Shown in pieces: positions 1 to 6,861 of a stretch of 18,758 nt of DNA. A model generated the notes under the pieces. It worked only from the letters and a program-made list of their open reading frames with translations. It was not told the DNA's origin and did no database searches. The stretch lies in contig JADLKP010000020.1 in NCBI GenBank assembly GCA_016838945.1, positions 1 to 18,758 on the forward strand, read 5' to 3'. The position numbers were made by a program, and so were the translations under genes. Every line of letters starts with the position of its first letter. The first letter of the stretch is position 1. This DNA comes from Methanobrevibacter sp. (GTDB lineage: Archaea > Methanobacteriota > Methanobacteria > Methanobacteriales > Methanobacteriaceae).

Positions 1-93
1 AGATAAAAAATAGATAAAAATAGATAAAAAATAGATAAAAATAGATAAAAAATAGATAAAAATAGTAAAAAATAGATAAAAATAGATAAAAAA
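1..93. repeat. Tandem A-tract array, alternating 10- and 11-bp units
   Basis: Nine units of TAGATAAAAA (10 bp) and TAGATAAAAAA (11 bp) alternate; unit 7 (63-72) reads TAGTAAAAAA, an 11-mer that lost one A, and the first unit is cut by the window edge. The true period is therefore 21 bp, two units, giving an average of 10.5 bp per A-tract, the helical repeat of B-DNA. The array lies beyond the 3' end of the rubredoxin gene, where its minus-strand reading is T-rich and could also serve as an archaeal U-tract terminator. It may continue upstream of the window. What is seen is the periodicity; curvature or termination is inferred. Confidence 0.85.
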
Positions 94-128
94 TTAAAAA
101 AATAAAAAATAAAAGAATTCTAGAAAAC
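94..128 (-). terminator. T-rich terminator region of rubredoxin gene
   Basis: Directly after the rubredoxin stop the minus strand reads repeated T-tracts (complement of the A-runs at 96-114), merging into the A-tract array. Archaeal RNA polymerase terminates at U-rich tracts without needing a hairpin. No stem is seen, so this rests on composition alone. Confidence 0.4.
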
Positions 129-290
129 TTATTCGTCTTCGGTAATGATTCCTTCAATACCTGCAGCACATTGAGGGCATACCCAGTCATCTGGGAAGTC
201 TTCGATAGGTCCTGCTGGTACTTTGTAAGTTTCATCTCCGGTTTCAGAATCCCATGTGTATTCACAGTGCATACATACATATTTTACCAT
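129..290 (-). CDS. Rubredoxin
   Basis: A 53-residue iron-sulfur electron carrier. The translation shows the two rubredoxin knuckles: CMHC at residues 6-9 and CPQC at 38-41, whose four cysteines would bind one iron, plus the family's PxxDW element (FPDDWVCP, 32-39). Length matches the family (about 50-54 residues). The start is set by a strong GGTGAT ribosome binding site three bases before the ATG. The usual glycine after each second cysteine is replaced: Glu10 and Ala42, positions next to the iron site. In anaerobic archaea rubredoxins typically pass electrons to rubrerythrin, flavodiiron or superoxide reductase proteins; none of these partners is in the window. It is transcribed alone from a TATA-like box near 366-374, probably cytoplasmic. 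The family assignment is secure; the partner is unknown. Confidence 0.95.
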   Translation of the reverse strand: MVKYVCMHCEYTWDSETGDETYKVPAGPIEDFPDDWVCPQCAAGIEGIITEDE

Positions 291-365
291 ATAATCACCT
301 TTTTTTTAAATAATTTAATTAAACAAAGTATTAGTTAATTAACTATAACTTTAATATGTATAAAC

Positions 366-380
366 TTATATAAAAAACTT
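366..380 (-). promoter_or_regulatory. Archaeal TATA box for rubredoxin
   Basis: The minus strand reads TTTATATAAG preceded by an A/G-run (BRE-like). It lies about 75 bases upstream of the rubredoxin ATG, predicting a start site near 340 and a leader of about 50 bases. This is a pattern match only. Confidence 0.5.
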
Positions 381-456
381 TTTTTATTAATTTATTGGAA
401 AACAACCAAACGATTTTCATATCTATTTATATAGCGAATTTATAAAATTAGAATAT

Positions 457-591
457 CTACGTTTTCCTATTCCTTAGAACTTCTTTATTTGAAAATAATG
501 ATGCATTATCTAGAAGTTGCTATGCAAGAAATGCAAAATCACAAATTTCTTCCCAATCCATTATCCCATTCATTTTTAAAGCTCTTCCCAT
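457..591 (-). pseudogene. Possible gene remnant with in-frame TAG
   Basis: Downstream of the glycosyltransferase stop an ATG (589-591) opens a 23-codon frame ending in TAG (520-522). The same frame then continues for 20 sense codons to a second TAG (457-459). The first part contains MDWEEICDFAF and the second LLDNASLF and NKEVLRNRK. Composition is less AT-rich than the surrounding spacer and resembles protein sequence, but no family is recognised and no ribosome binding site is visible. It could be the decayed end of a former neighbour, or chance. Amber read-through as pyrrolysine is not expected in Methanobacteriales. The rest of the 291-607 spacer holds only the rubredoxin promoter. Confidence 0.25.
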
Positions 592-607
592 ATTTTTTCT
601 ATTATTC

Positions 608-1531
608 TTATTTTTTGTTTATGCGTATTGAAGTTAAATAATGTTCAAAGTTCTGATCATGTTGTTTTTTAAGTACTTGAAGGATAATGCCGCTTAAGAA
701 AACCATTACAGCTACTAAAAAGGTCACTGCCGCCACTATGAGAGTTGGAACTCTTAATACATAACCTGTGTATAAATAACTTATTAAAATTGGTATAAAA
801 TAAGCCAAGGAAATGATAATGAGAATTCCTGTTATGATTGAAAAGAATGCCAGGGGCTTTGTATCTCTAAATAATGTTATGATGACTTTTATTACTTTGT
901 ATCCATCAGAATATGTGTTAAGTTTTGATTCACTTCCTTCCATTCTGTCTCTGTATTCAACCGGAATCTCTGCTATCTTAAAGTTGTGGTCAAGTGCAAA
1001 GATGCTCATTTCTGTTTCGAGTTCAAATCCTTTTGATATCACAGGATAAGATTTTACAAAATCATAGCTAAATCCCCTCATTCCAGTTAAAATATCATGC
1101 AAATTGCTTCCAAAGATTATATTGATGGCTTTTCTCATGAATTTATTTCCCGCACTATGAAATGGCCTTTTGTTTTCAGAAAAATAGGTTGAAGAAAGCC
1201 TATCTCCAATTACCATATCTGCTTTTCCTTCCAAAACCATTTTTTCCATTTCAATTGCCGCTTCAGCAGGGTATGTGTCATCACCATCCACAAGGATATA
1301 GCAGTCTGCATCTATGTCTCTAAACATTGATCTGACCACATTCCCTTTTCCGCGCTTGTATTCATATCTTACAATAGCACCTTCCCCTTTAGCTATTTCA
1401 TCAGTGCCATCGGCAGAATTGTTGTCATAAACGTATATATCCGCATCAGGCAATGCCTCTTGGAAATCATTTATGACTTTTTTAATAGTCATTGATTCAT
1501 TGTAACATGGTATTAGAACAGCAGTTTTCAT
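608..1531 (-). CDS. GT2-family glycosyltransferase with two C-terminal membrane helices
   Basis: A membrane-bound family 2 glycosyltransferase (307 residues from the chosen start), likely charging a polyprenyl phosphate carrier with a sugar, as dolichyl-phosphate mannose/glucose synthases and GtrB proteins do. The N-terminus has the GT-A opening LIPCYNE. Residues 82-85 give the metal-binding DGDD. Later come LTGMRGFSYDF and ELETEMSIFA, typical of this subgroup. Two hydrophobic helices lie near residues 226-253 and 261-287. The frame opens at a GTG (1540), but GTGAT there serves as ribosome binding site for the ATG at 1531 (ATG at 1534 is also possible). It lies 57 bases after the GtrA-like gene on the same strand, so the two probably form an operon for making and flipping a lipid-linked sugar. 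The exact sugar cannot be read from the sequence. Confidence 0.85.
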   Translation of the reverse strand: MKTAVLIPCYNESMTIKKVINDFQEALPDADIYVYDNNSADGTDEIAKGEGAIVRYEYKRGKGNVVRSMFRDIDADCYILVDGDDTYPAEAAIEMEKMVLEGKADMVIGDRLSSTYFSENKRPFHSAGNKFMRKAINIIFGSNLHDILTGMRGFSYDFVKSYPVISKGFELETEMSIFALDHNFKIAEIPVEYRDRMEGSESKLNTYSDGYKVIKVIITLFRDTKPLAFFSIITGILIIISLAYFIPILISYLYTGYVLRVPTLIVAAVTFLVAVMVFLSGIILQVLKKQHDQNFEHYLTSIRINKK

Positions 1532-1588
1532 CATTATCACAAGTTAATTACTAAAATCATTTTTGTCCATTATTGCTTATATTGTTTA

Positions 1589-1966
1589 TTATTTAAAAAC
1601 AAGAAATTTGCTGAAGACATAATTCAGGATGGTTACCACTACTTGGACTACAATTTTTGCAAATAAGTCACCAGTCATTAAAATACTAATGAACACATAC
1701 ATAAGTACAGTGTCAATCGCCCCCGAAAAAACTCTTCCTCCATAGAAAAGCAATATTTCCTTAAGCATATTATCATCTTTGCTTTCAAACACCCAAATCC
1801 TATTGGTGATATAAGCAAATAATACAGAGACAAACCATGCGATAATATTGGAGATGAGATAATTAATTTCAAAAATACCTGAAAATAGGAAATATGTTAT
1901 GAAGTTAACGATTGTGGTTAGAACACCAAAGAAAATGTATGCAATAAATTCTTTTGTTAAATCCAT
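1589..1966 (-). CDS. GtrA-family membrane protein
   Basis: A 125-residue polytopic protein with four predicted membrane helices (about residues 7-29, 34-55, 71-94, 99-122), the size and topology of the GtrA/DPMS family. Between helices 2 and 3 it carries NRIWVFES, close to the family's conserved N-R-x-W-x-F element. GtrA proteins are thought to flip polyprenyl-phosphate-linked sugars across the membrane or help the partner glycosyltransferase. The GT2 enzyme directly downstream on the same strand fits that partnership. The start ATG at 1966 is preceded by AAAGGGG four bases upstream, an acceptable ribosome binding site. Family call is firm; the flippase role is the family's usual proposal rather than something shown here. 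Confidence 0.88.
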   Translation of the reverse strand: MDLTKEFIAYIFFGVLTTIVNFITYFLFSGIFEINYLISNIIAWFVSVLFAYITNRIWVFESKDDNMLKEILLFYGGRVFSGAIDTVLMYVFISILMTGDLFAKIVVQVVVTILNYVFSKFLVFK

Positions 1967-2667
1967 ATAACCCCTTTCTTTTATAGATCTTGTTTTAAAA
2001 TGTAACTTTTGTAATTTTATTTGACTAATAAAATTATATTTTTATTAAGTTAAGATTAAAAAAATCAGACAGTTTTTTCATTCTTTTAAAAATATAATCA
2101 GAAAAAATTACCTTTTAGCAATGACAAATTTAAAAAGCACTAAAATATTTATGAAGTGCATATATTATTATTAGCATTTATTTATTAAATATATATGCCT
2201 AAAACTAAAAACGAGAAAAAGAATCTATTATGCATTTATCAGTTGAAGGCATCATATAATATATTAAGGGATGAACATATAATTTCATTTAATCACATTT
2301 AATAAAATATGATACTCATTTAAGTAAAATGATTCAGTAATTTATGGTTATCCAATAATTTTAATAAAAATAATGATAAGTATTTAATATTTGTTTAATA
2401 TATTATATATTAAGAATTTTATTGATTTAGAAAATGAGGAGAAATGTTCGGCAAATATGAAACGAAATGAACTTAAGTCACATTCTACCATTTTTAAATG
2501 AATAAAAACTAAGATAAAAATATGCTATTCTAATATTTGATTTGAAAAATATCAAAATGAAAATTAATTGATATTTCTTATCAGATAGGGAAAATATTTA
2601 AAACACTAAAAATATTAAAAAAAATTAACTTTTATAAAAAAATAAAAAGGGAAATTGGAGGAATTAG
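1967..2667. other. AT-rich divergent intergenic region, no gene recognised
   Basis: This 0.7-kb spacer separates the minus-strand gtrA-like gene from the plus-strand glmU-like gene and must carry both promoters. A TATA-like element on the minus strand near 2031-2044 would suit gtrA. AAATATTTAAAA at 2592-2603 would suit glmU. Tiny open frames at 2195-2302 and 2444-2505 lack convincing support. There is no RNA gene, repeat array or hairpin that stands out from the base composition. Confidence 0.6.
2591..2603 (+). promoter_or_regulatory. Candidate TATA box for the glmU-like gene
   Basis: GGGAAAATATTTAAAAC fits a purine-rich BRE followed by a TATA element about 70 bases upstream of the GTG start, predicting a leader of roughly 40 bases. 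The later TTTATAAAA near 2631-2639 is too close to the start to leave room for the ribosome binding site. Confidence 0.35.
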
Positions 2668-3978
2668 GTGAAAGCTATAATTTTAAGTGCAGGTGAAGGA
2701 ACAAGAATGAGACCTTTGACTCTCACAAAACCTAAGACAATGTTGCCTGTTGCTGGAAAACCTATTATACAATATAATATAGAGGCATTGCGTGATTGCG
2801 GTGTTAAAGACATTCTCCTTATTGTGGGGTATAAGGAAGAAATAGTTAGAAATTACTTTAAAGACGGATCAGAACTTGGAGTAAACATCAGTTATGCGAC
2901 CCAAAGCAAATTAGAGGGAACTGCAGATGCTATAGGTTATGGAAAAGACTTTATTGAAGACAGTTTAATCACTCTTAATGGGGACATCATCCTAGATGTT
3001 GATATTCTCAGTGAAATCATTGAAGATTATGAAAAGTCAAAACCAGATACACTGATGGTGCTAACTGAAGTGGAGGATCCAAGTGCATTCGGTGTAGTTG
3101 AATTGGATGGAGACAATATCATAAATATTGTTGAAAAACCTAAAAAAGGAGAGGCTCCAAGCAATTTGATCAACACAGGAATTTACATTTTCAACAAAGA
3201 CATCTTTGATAAGATTGACAAGACAGAAGTTTCTCCAAGAGGGGAATATGAAATCACAGATTCACTATCCCTTCAAATAGCTGATGGAAAAGTGGTGAAA
3301 GGACATAAAACCACTAAAGAATGGATGGATATTGGAAAACCATGGGAACTTCTTGAAATCAATGAAGAATTGCTCAATCATATTGAAGGAGAAATCAAAG
3401 GAACAGTTGAAGAGGGCGCTACCATTCATGGTGAAGTATTCTTAGATGAAGGCAGCCTCATCCGTTCTGGAGTTTATATCAAAGGCCCTGTATACATTGG
3501 TAAAAACTGTGATATCGGACCTAATTCATACATCAGAGGAAATTCCTACTTTGGAGACAATGTCCACATAGGTAATGCAGTAGAGATTAAAAACTCAATC
3601 ATTATGGAAAACACCAATGTAAGCCATTTGAGTTATGTTGGCGACTCCGTATTAGGTTCCAACTGCAATATTGCAGCAGGAACAAATATTGCCAATTTGC
3701 GTTTTGACAATAAGACAGTAAAGACCATAATCAAAAATAAGAGAACCGATACTGGAAGACGTAAATTAGGTGCAATTGTAGGAGATTCTGTAAAGACTGG
3801 AATCAATTCAAGTTTAAGTCCAGGAGTCAAAATAGGAGTGAGAGCCACAATAGGTTCTGGTGTCTTATTATATGAAGATTTAGGCTCTGATATGAGAGTT
3901 TTAGTAAAACAGGAACATATCATCCAAAACAAAAAGGAAAATGGACAAATCTCTCTTGAAGAAGTTGAAGAGAAATAA
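2668..3978 (+). CDS. glmU: Bifunctional sugar-1-phosphate nucleotidylyltransferase/acetyltransferase, GlmU-type
   Basis: A 436-residue cytoplasmic enzyme. The N-terminal half is a nucleotidyltransferase: GEGTRMRPLT with KPK at residues 9-23 binds the nucleotide phosphates, EGTADAI and LNGDII follow, and VEKPK is near residue 155. From about residue 250 to 420 hexapeptide repeats rich in I/V-G-x-N form a left-handed beta-helix acyltransferase domain. This is the architecture of archaeal GlmU homologues that acetylate glucosamine-1-phosphate and make UDP-GlcNAc. The family is often auto-labelled glucose-1-phosphate thymidylyltransferase, so substrate is not certain. The GTG start is set by TTGGAGG six bases before it. 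A GlmM gene elsewhere in the window (9882-11243) supplies the substrate, supporting the UDP-GlcNAc role, which feeds pseudomurein and glycans. No cofactor or key motif is missing. Confidence 0.85.
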   Translation: MKAIILSAGEGTRMRPLTLTKPKTMLPVAGKPIIQYNIEALRDCGVKDILLIVGYKEEIVRNYFKDGSELGVNISYATQSKLEGTADAIGYGKDFIEDSLITLNGDIILDVDILSEIIEDYEKSKPDTLMVLTEVEDPSAFGVVELDGDNIINIVEKPKKGEAPSNLINTGIYIFNKDIFDKIDKTEVSPRGEYEITDSLSLQIADGKVVKGHKTTKEWMDIGKPWELLEINEELLNHIEGEIKGTVEEGATIHGEVFLDEGSLIRSGVYIKGPVYIGKNCDIGPNSYIRGNSYFGDNVHIGNAVEIKNSIIMENTNVSHLSYVGDSVLGSNCNIAAGTNIANLRFDNKTVKTIIKNKRTDTGRRKLGAIVGDSVKTGINSSLSPGVKIGVRATIGSGVLLYEDLGSDMRVLVKQEHIIQNKKENGQISLEEVEEK

Positions 3979-4111
3979 AGAACAATGAAATATTTCAAGA
4001 ATGACTCTTATTAATTTACAAAATTAATAAAATAAATATGAAAGAAACTTTTAAAAACTAAAGATAATTAATTTAAAAAAATTAATTAAAAAACTAAATG
4101 AGGAGTATATT

Positions 4112-4588
4112 ATGAAACTCAATGAACCCGTAAAAATATTCCCTGGTGCACAAGTAATTGGCGATGTTGAAATTGGTGAAAACTGTTCCATTTGGCATGG
4201 GGCAGTTATTCGAGGAGATGTAGGCCCTATAATAATTGGTAAAAACTCCAATGTGCAAGACAATTGCGTTTTGCATACCTCTGCAAATCTAACCCTTAGG
4301 ATTGGAGATAATGTCTCTGTTGGACATGGTGCTGTAGTTCATGGTTGTGAAATTGGCGACAATGTTCTTATAGGAATGAATGCTACTGTATTGAACGGTG
4401 CCAAAATTGGCAAGAACTCAATTATAGGTGCGGGTGCAGTAGTAAGTGAAAATAAGGAATTTCCCGAAAACAGCCTAATATTAGGAGTTCCTGGAAAACT
4501 TATTAAAGAGACTACACAAGAACAAAGGGACCATATTGCTTGGAATGCATCACACTATGTTGAACTTGCAAATGAATACGATGACTAA
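4112..4588 (+). CDS. Gamma-class carbonic-anhydrase-like left-handed beta-helix protein
   Basis: A 158-residue hexapeptide-repeat protein of the gamma-carbonic anhydrase/YrdA (CamH-like) group. It has the diagnostic zinc histidines at His55 (QDNCVLHT), His72 and His77 (GHGAVVHG); the five-residue gap between the last two matches Cam of Methanosarcina. RGD at 34-36 and QDN at 49-51 are also typical. It lacks the extra acidic loops of Cam that carry the proton-shuttle glutamate, as CamH-type members do, so carbonic anhydrase activity is plausible but unproven. It is probably a cytoplasmic trimer with metal between subunits. GAGGAG eight bases before the ATG sets the start. It lies 133 bases after glmU on the same strand and is followed by a hairpin-plus-T terminator. 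Some relatives are acyltransferase-like, so function remains open. Confidence 0.85.
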   Translation: MKLNEPVKIFPGAQVIGDVEIGENCSIWHGAVIRGDVGPIIIGKNSNVQDNCVLHTSANLTLRIGDNVSVGHGAVVHGCEIGDNVLIGMNATVLNGAKIGKNSIIGAGAVVSENKEFPENSLILGVPGKLIKETTQEQRDHIAWNASHYVELANEYDD

Positions 4589-4610
4589 ATCATCGGATTT
4601 GAATTGTAAT

Positions 4611-4652
4611 ATGAATAGAATGAATAATTTCATCTATTCATCAACTTTTTTT
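4611..4652 (+). terminator. Hairpin plus T-run terminator
   Basis: A perfect 9-bp stem (ATGAATAGA at 4611-4619 with TCTATTCAT at 4633-4641, 13-base loop) is followed by CAACTTTTTTT. It sits 22 bases after the carbonic-anhydrase-like gene. Archaea do not require the stem, but the T-run supports termination. Confidence 0.6.
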
Positions 4653-4683
4653 AAAATTTTTTATAAAAAACAAATTAAAAATC

Positions 4684-4760
4684 AAACATTAAATTCACAT
4701 TAAACTAATATTAAAATAATATTAACATAATATTAAACTAATATTAACATAATTTAAACA
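4684..4760 (+). repeat. Seven 11-bp tandem units upstream of hisC
   Basis: Units start at 4684, 4695, 4706, 4717, 4728, 4739 and 4750. Four central units begin with TAATATTAA exactly 11 bases apart, each followed by two A/C bases. The first two units match TAATATTAAAC at 8 and 9 of 11 positions. The last unit, TAATTTAAACA, looks like the TATA box of hisC. The array therefore places an identical palindromic AT face once per helical turn directly upstream of the promoter. Confidence 0.8.
4750..4760 (+). promoter_or_regulatory. Candidate hisC TATA box
   Basis: TAATTTAAACA lies about 45 bases before the chosen hisC start, predicting transcription from near 4780 and a short leader carrying the GAAGGT ribosome binding site. 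It is also the last unit of the 11-bp array. Confidence 0.45.
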
Positions 4761-4799
4761 CTAACTATTATCTATTTATCAATGAAAGAAGGTAAAATA

Positions 4800-5924
4800 A
4801 TGAAAGTACGTAAAGCAGTAGAGGAATTAGACCCTTATGTTCCTGGAAGATCCAAAGAGGAAATCGCACAGGAATTTGGAGTGAAAAAAGAAGATATCAT
4901 CAAATTAGGATCTAATGAAAACCCATGGGGACCCTCTCCAAAAGTAAAGGAAGCTATTGAAGCGGAACTTGCAAACATCAACAGATATCCTGAATCTGAT
5001 TTGGAAGAGCTTAAAAAGGAATTTGCAAGATATTCAAATGTCAAGCCAGAACAAATCATTGTTGGTGGAGATGGAGCAGATGAACTTATTGACACATTAG
5101 CAAAAACATTCATCGAACCAGGAGACGAATTTATAGTGCCTTTACCTTCTTACATGTATTATGAATTTTTATTCAAGCCATATGGAGCAATCCCGAATTA
5201 TGCTAGATGGAATCTGGAGACAAATACATTAGATTTAGACTCCGTTCTTAATGCAATCAATGAAAAGACAAAAATGCTATTTTTATGCACTCCAAACAAC
5301 CCAACTGGAGCATTGATTAGTCAAGATGACTTGAGAGCAATCTTGGATAAGACAAACAAGTCCAAAGGTGGAGTTTGTGATGCAGTGGTTGTGATAGATG
5401 AAGCTTACTTTGAATACTCTGAGACAACAAATGTAAACCTTTTAGAGGAATATGACAACATCTTCATACTTAGAACAATGTCTAAGGTAATGGGTCTTGC
5501 AGGCATGAGAATCGGTTATGGTATTTCAAGCAAGGAAATAATTGAATTCATGCACAGAATAAAACCTGTTTTCTCCCTTACAAAGCTTTCATATGTGGCG
5601 GCCATTACCACAATAAGGGACACAGAATACATTGAAAAATCCATCAAGGATGGAATAGAAAGCAGAGATTTCCTATATGATGAGATATCAAAAATGAAAT
5701 CCGTCAAAGTCTACAAATCATATTCCAACTTCATGCTGATTGACATTCACGATACAGGCTTCACAGCAGCTGAACTTACAAGAGAATTCATGAAAAGAGG
5801 AATGATTGTAAGAGATTGCACATCATTTAAAGGATTGGATGAATACTACTTCAGAATCAGCATATGTACTTTGGAAGAAGATAAGAAATTCTTAAGTGTT
5901 ATGAGAGAAATCCTTAATGAATAA
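4800..5924 (+). CDS. hisC: Histidinol-phosphate aminotransferase
   Basis: A PLP-dependent class I/II aminotransferase of histidine synthesis, converting imidazole acetol-phosphate and glutamate to histidinol phosphate. Visible signatures are KLGSNENPWGPSP (residues 35-47), CTPNNPTG (163-170), the cofactor-contacting DEAY (200-203), and the Schiff-base lysine Lys229 in MSKVMGLAGMRIGY. The C-terminal arginine lies in FRISICT. I start it at the ATG at 4800 (374 residues) because GAAGGT sits six bases upstream; the earlier in-frame ATG at 4782 has no ribosome binding site and would place that GAAGGT inside the gene. Length is normal. An unusual 11-bp repeat array lies upstream of its promoter. 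The radical SAM gene follows 74 bases later on the same strand. Other his genes are not nearby, as is common in methanogens. Confidence 0.92.
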   Translation: MKVRKAVEELDPYVPGRSKEEIAQEFGVKKEDIIKLGSNENPWGPSPKVKEAIEAELANINRYPESDLEELKKEFARYSNVKPEQIIVGGDGADELIDTLAKTFIEPGDEFIVPLPSYMYYEFLFKPYGAIPNYARWNLETNTLDLDSVLNAINEKTKMLFLCTPNNPTGALISQDDLRAILDKTNKSKGGVCDAVVVIDEAYFEYSETTNVNLLEEYDNIFILRTMSKVMGLAGMRIGYGISSKEIIEFMHRIKPVFSLTKLSYVAAITTIRDTEYIEKSIKDGIESRDFLYDEISKMKSVKVYKSYSNFMLIDIHDTGFTAAELTREFMKRGMIVRDCTSFKGLDEYYFRISICTLEEDKKFLSVMREILNE

Positions 5925-5932
5925 TAATCAAA

Positions 5933-5959
5933 AAATAAAATAAAATAAAATAAAATAAA
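5933..5959. repeat. (TAAAA)n pentanucleotide repeat
   Basis: About five consecutive TAAAA units lie in the 74-base gap between hisC and the radical SAM gene. A simple-sequence tract of this kind can change length by slippage; no functional element is evident in it. Confidence 0.7.
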
Positions 5960-5998
5960 GATAATAAATAAATACTCAAATAATTACGAGATGAAAAA

Positions 5999-6709
5999 AT
6001 GGAATATAGTGTAACAGTTACATCATCAATTGAATATCCTAAAAATATGTCATTTGTAATATTTTTAGCAAAATGCCCTCTTAGATGCCCTTATTGTAGC
6101 AACAGCGAAATATTGGAAGAGGGAACTGAAATCAGTCTGGAAGAGATTTATGAAAAGATTGATGATTCTGCACTATTCATGGATGCTGTTGTGGTTTCAG
6201 GTGGAGAGCCTTTAGTCCAATATGAAGATGTGATTGAAATCTTCAAATACGTTAAGGAAATTGGGCTTAAGACCAAATTGGATACAAGCGGAGTTTACCC
6301 TGACAGATTAAGAGAGGTTTTGGATTTAGGATTGGTTGATTATGTGGCTATGGATGTCAAAGCTCCTTTTGATAGGTATAAAGAGGTTATCAATGCGGAT
6401 ATTGGAGATAAGGTAAAGGAATCAATGGAAATCGTAAATGAATATGATGACATTATCTTGGAATGCAGAACCACCTATTGTCCAAAATTACTTACAGAAG
6501 AAGACTTGTTTACCATAGTTGATGAAGTGGAATGTGACCTATACACAATACAGCAATTTAGAAACAGATGCGTTTTGGATGAATCATTGGCTGAAGCTGA
6601 AGAACCTAATCCTCATGACATGGAAGATATTGCAAGAAGAATCAAAGAGGCACATCCAGACCAAGACATAAATGTAAAAACTGCAGAATTTGGTCAAAGA
6701 AGCATCTAA
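5999..6709 (+). CDS. Radical SAM activating enzyme, NrdG2-like
   Basis: A 236-residue radical SAM protein resembling anaerobic ribonucleotide reductase activating protein (NrdG2 subgroup). CPLRCPYC places Cys26, Cys30 and Cys33 as the 4Fe-4S cluster ligands, and SGGEPL at 67-72 is the SAM-binding GGEP motif. YVAMDVKAP near residue 115 and TIQQFRN near 181 are typical of the subgroup. It would generate a 5'-deoxyadenosyl radical to install a glycyl radical on a partner, usually NrdD; no glycyl-radical enzyme is in the window. The ATG at 5999 follows GAGATGA; an ATG at 5991 is in another frame and closes quickly. It may be co-transcribed with hisC. The radical SAM family is certain; the partner is inferred from family habit. 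Confidence 0.85.
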   Translation: MEYSVTVTSSIEYPKNMSFVIFLAKCPLRCPYCSNSEILEEGTEISLEEIYEKIDDSALFMDAVVVSGGEPLVQYEDVIEIFKYVKEIGLKTKLDTSGVYPDRLREVLDLGLVDYVAMDVKAPFDRYKEVINADIGDKVKESMEIVNEYDDIILECRTTYCPKLLTEEDLFTIVDEVECDLYTIQQFRNRCVLDESLAEAEEPNPHDMEDIARRIKEAHPDQDINVKTAEFGQRSI

Positions 6710-6810
6710 AATTCATATTCACAACTTATCAATTTAATTGCTTGAAAATAAATAGATAAGTTTATTAATTTTTCAATAAAGATAATAATATAATTAAGAT
6801 AAACTTAATT

Positions 6811-6839
6811 ACTTATTTAAAGACTATTTTTTAATAAGT
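6811..6839 (+). promoter_or_regulatory. TATA box and 7-bp inverted repeat before the ASCH-TPR gene
   Basis: TATTTAAAG at 6815-6823 is a TATA-like element about 40 bases before the ATG. ACTTATT (6811-6817) and AATAAGT (6833-6839) form a perfect inverted repeat enclosing it, a possible operator. The arms are AT-rich and could be chance. Confidence 0.35.
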
Positions 6840-6861
6840 CTCCAATAAAAAGGGTGATAAA

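Noticed and set aside
457..591. Pyrrolysine-encoding gene with read-through at TAG
   Set aside because: Methanobacteriales are not known to use pyrrolysine, no methylamine methyltransferase context is present, and there is no ribosome binding site.
2195..2302. Plus-strand 35-codon frame in the gtrA-glmU spacer
   Set aside because: No ribosome binding site and no recognisable composition or family; frames of this length are expected in 700 bases of AT-rich DNA.
2444..2505. Two overlapping mini-frames (8 and 12 codons, ATGA overlap) after a GAGGAG and a TATA-like run
   Set aside because: Too short to support as genes. The GAGGAG is only two bases from the ATG and neither peptide resembles a leader of the distant glmU gene.
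4684..4760. Possible CRISPR-like array (also considered for 1-93 and 17701-17788)
   Set aside because: Units are contiguous 10-11-bp direct repeats without unique spacers, and there are no cas genes.
4782..4799. Upstream in-frame ATG of hisC as true start
   Set aside because: No ribosome binding site before it, whereas GAAGGT is correctly spaced before the ATG at 4800.
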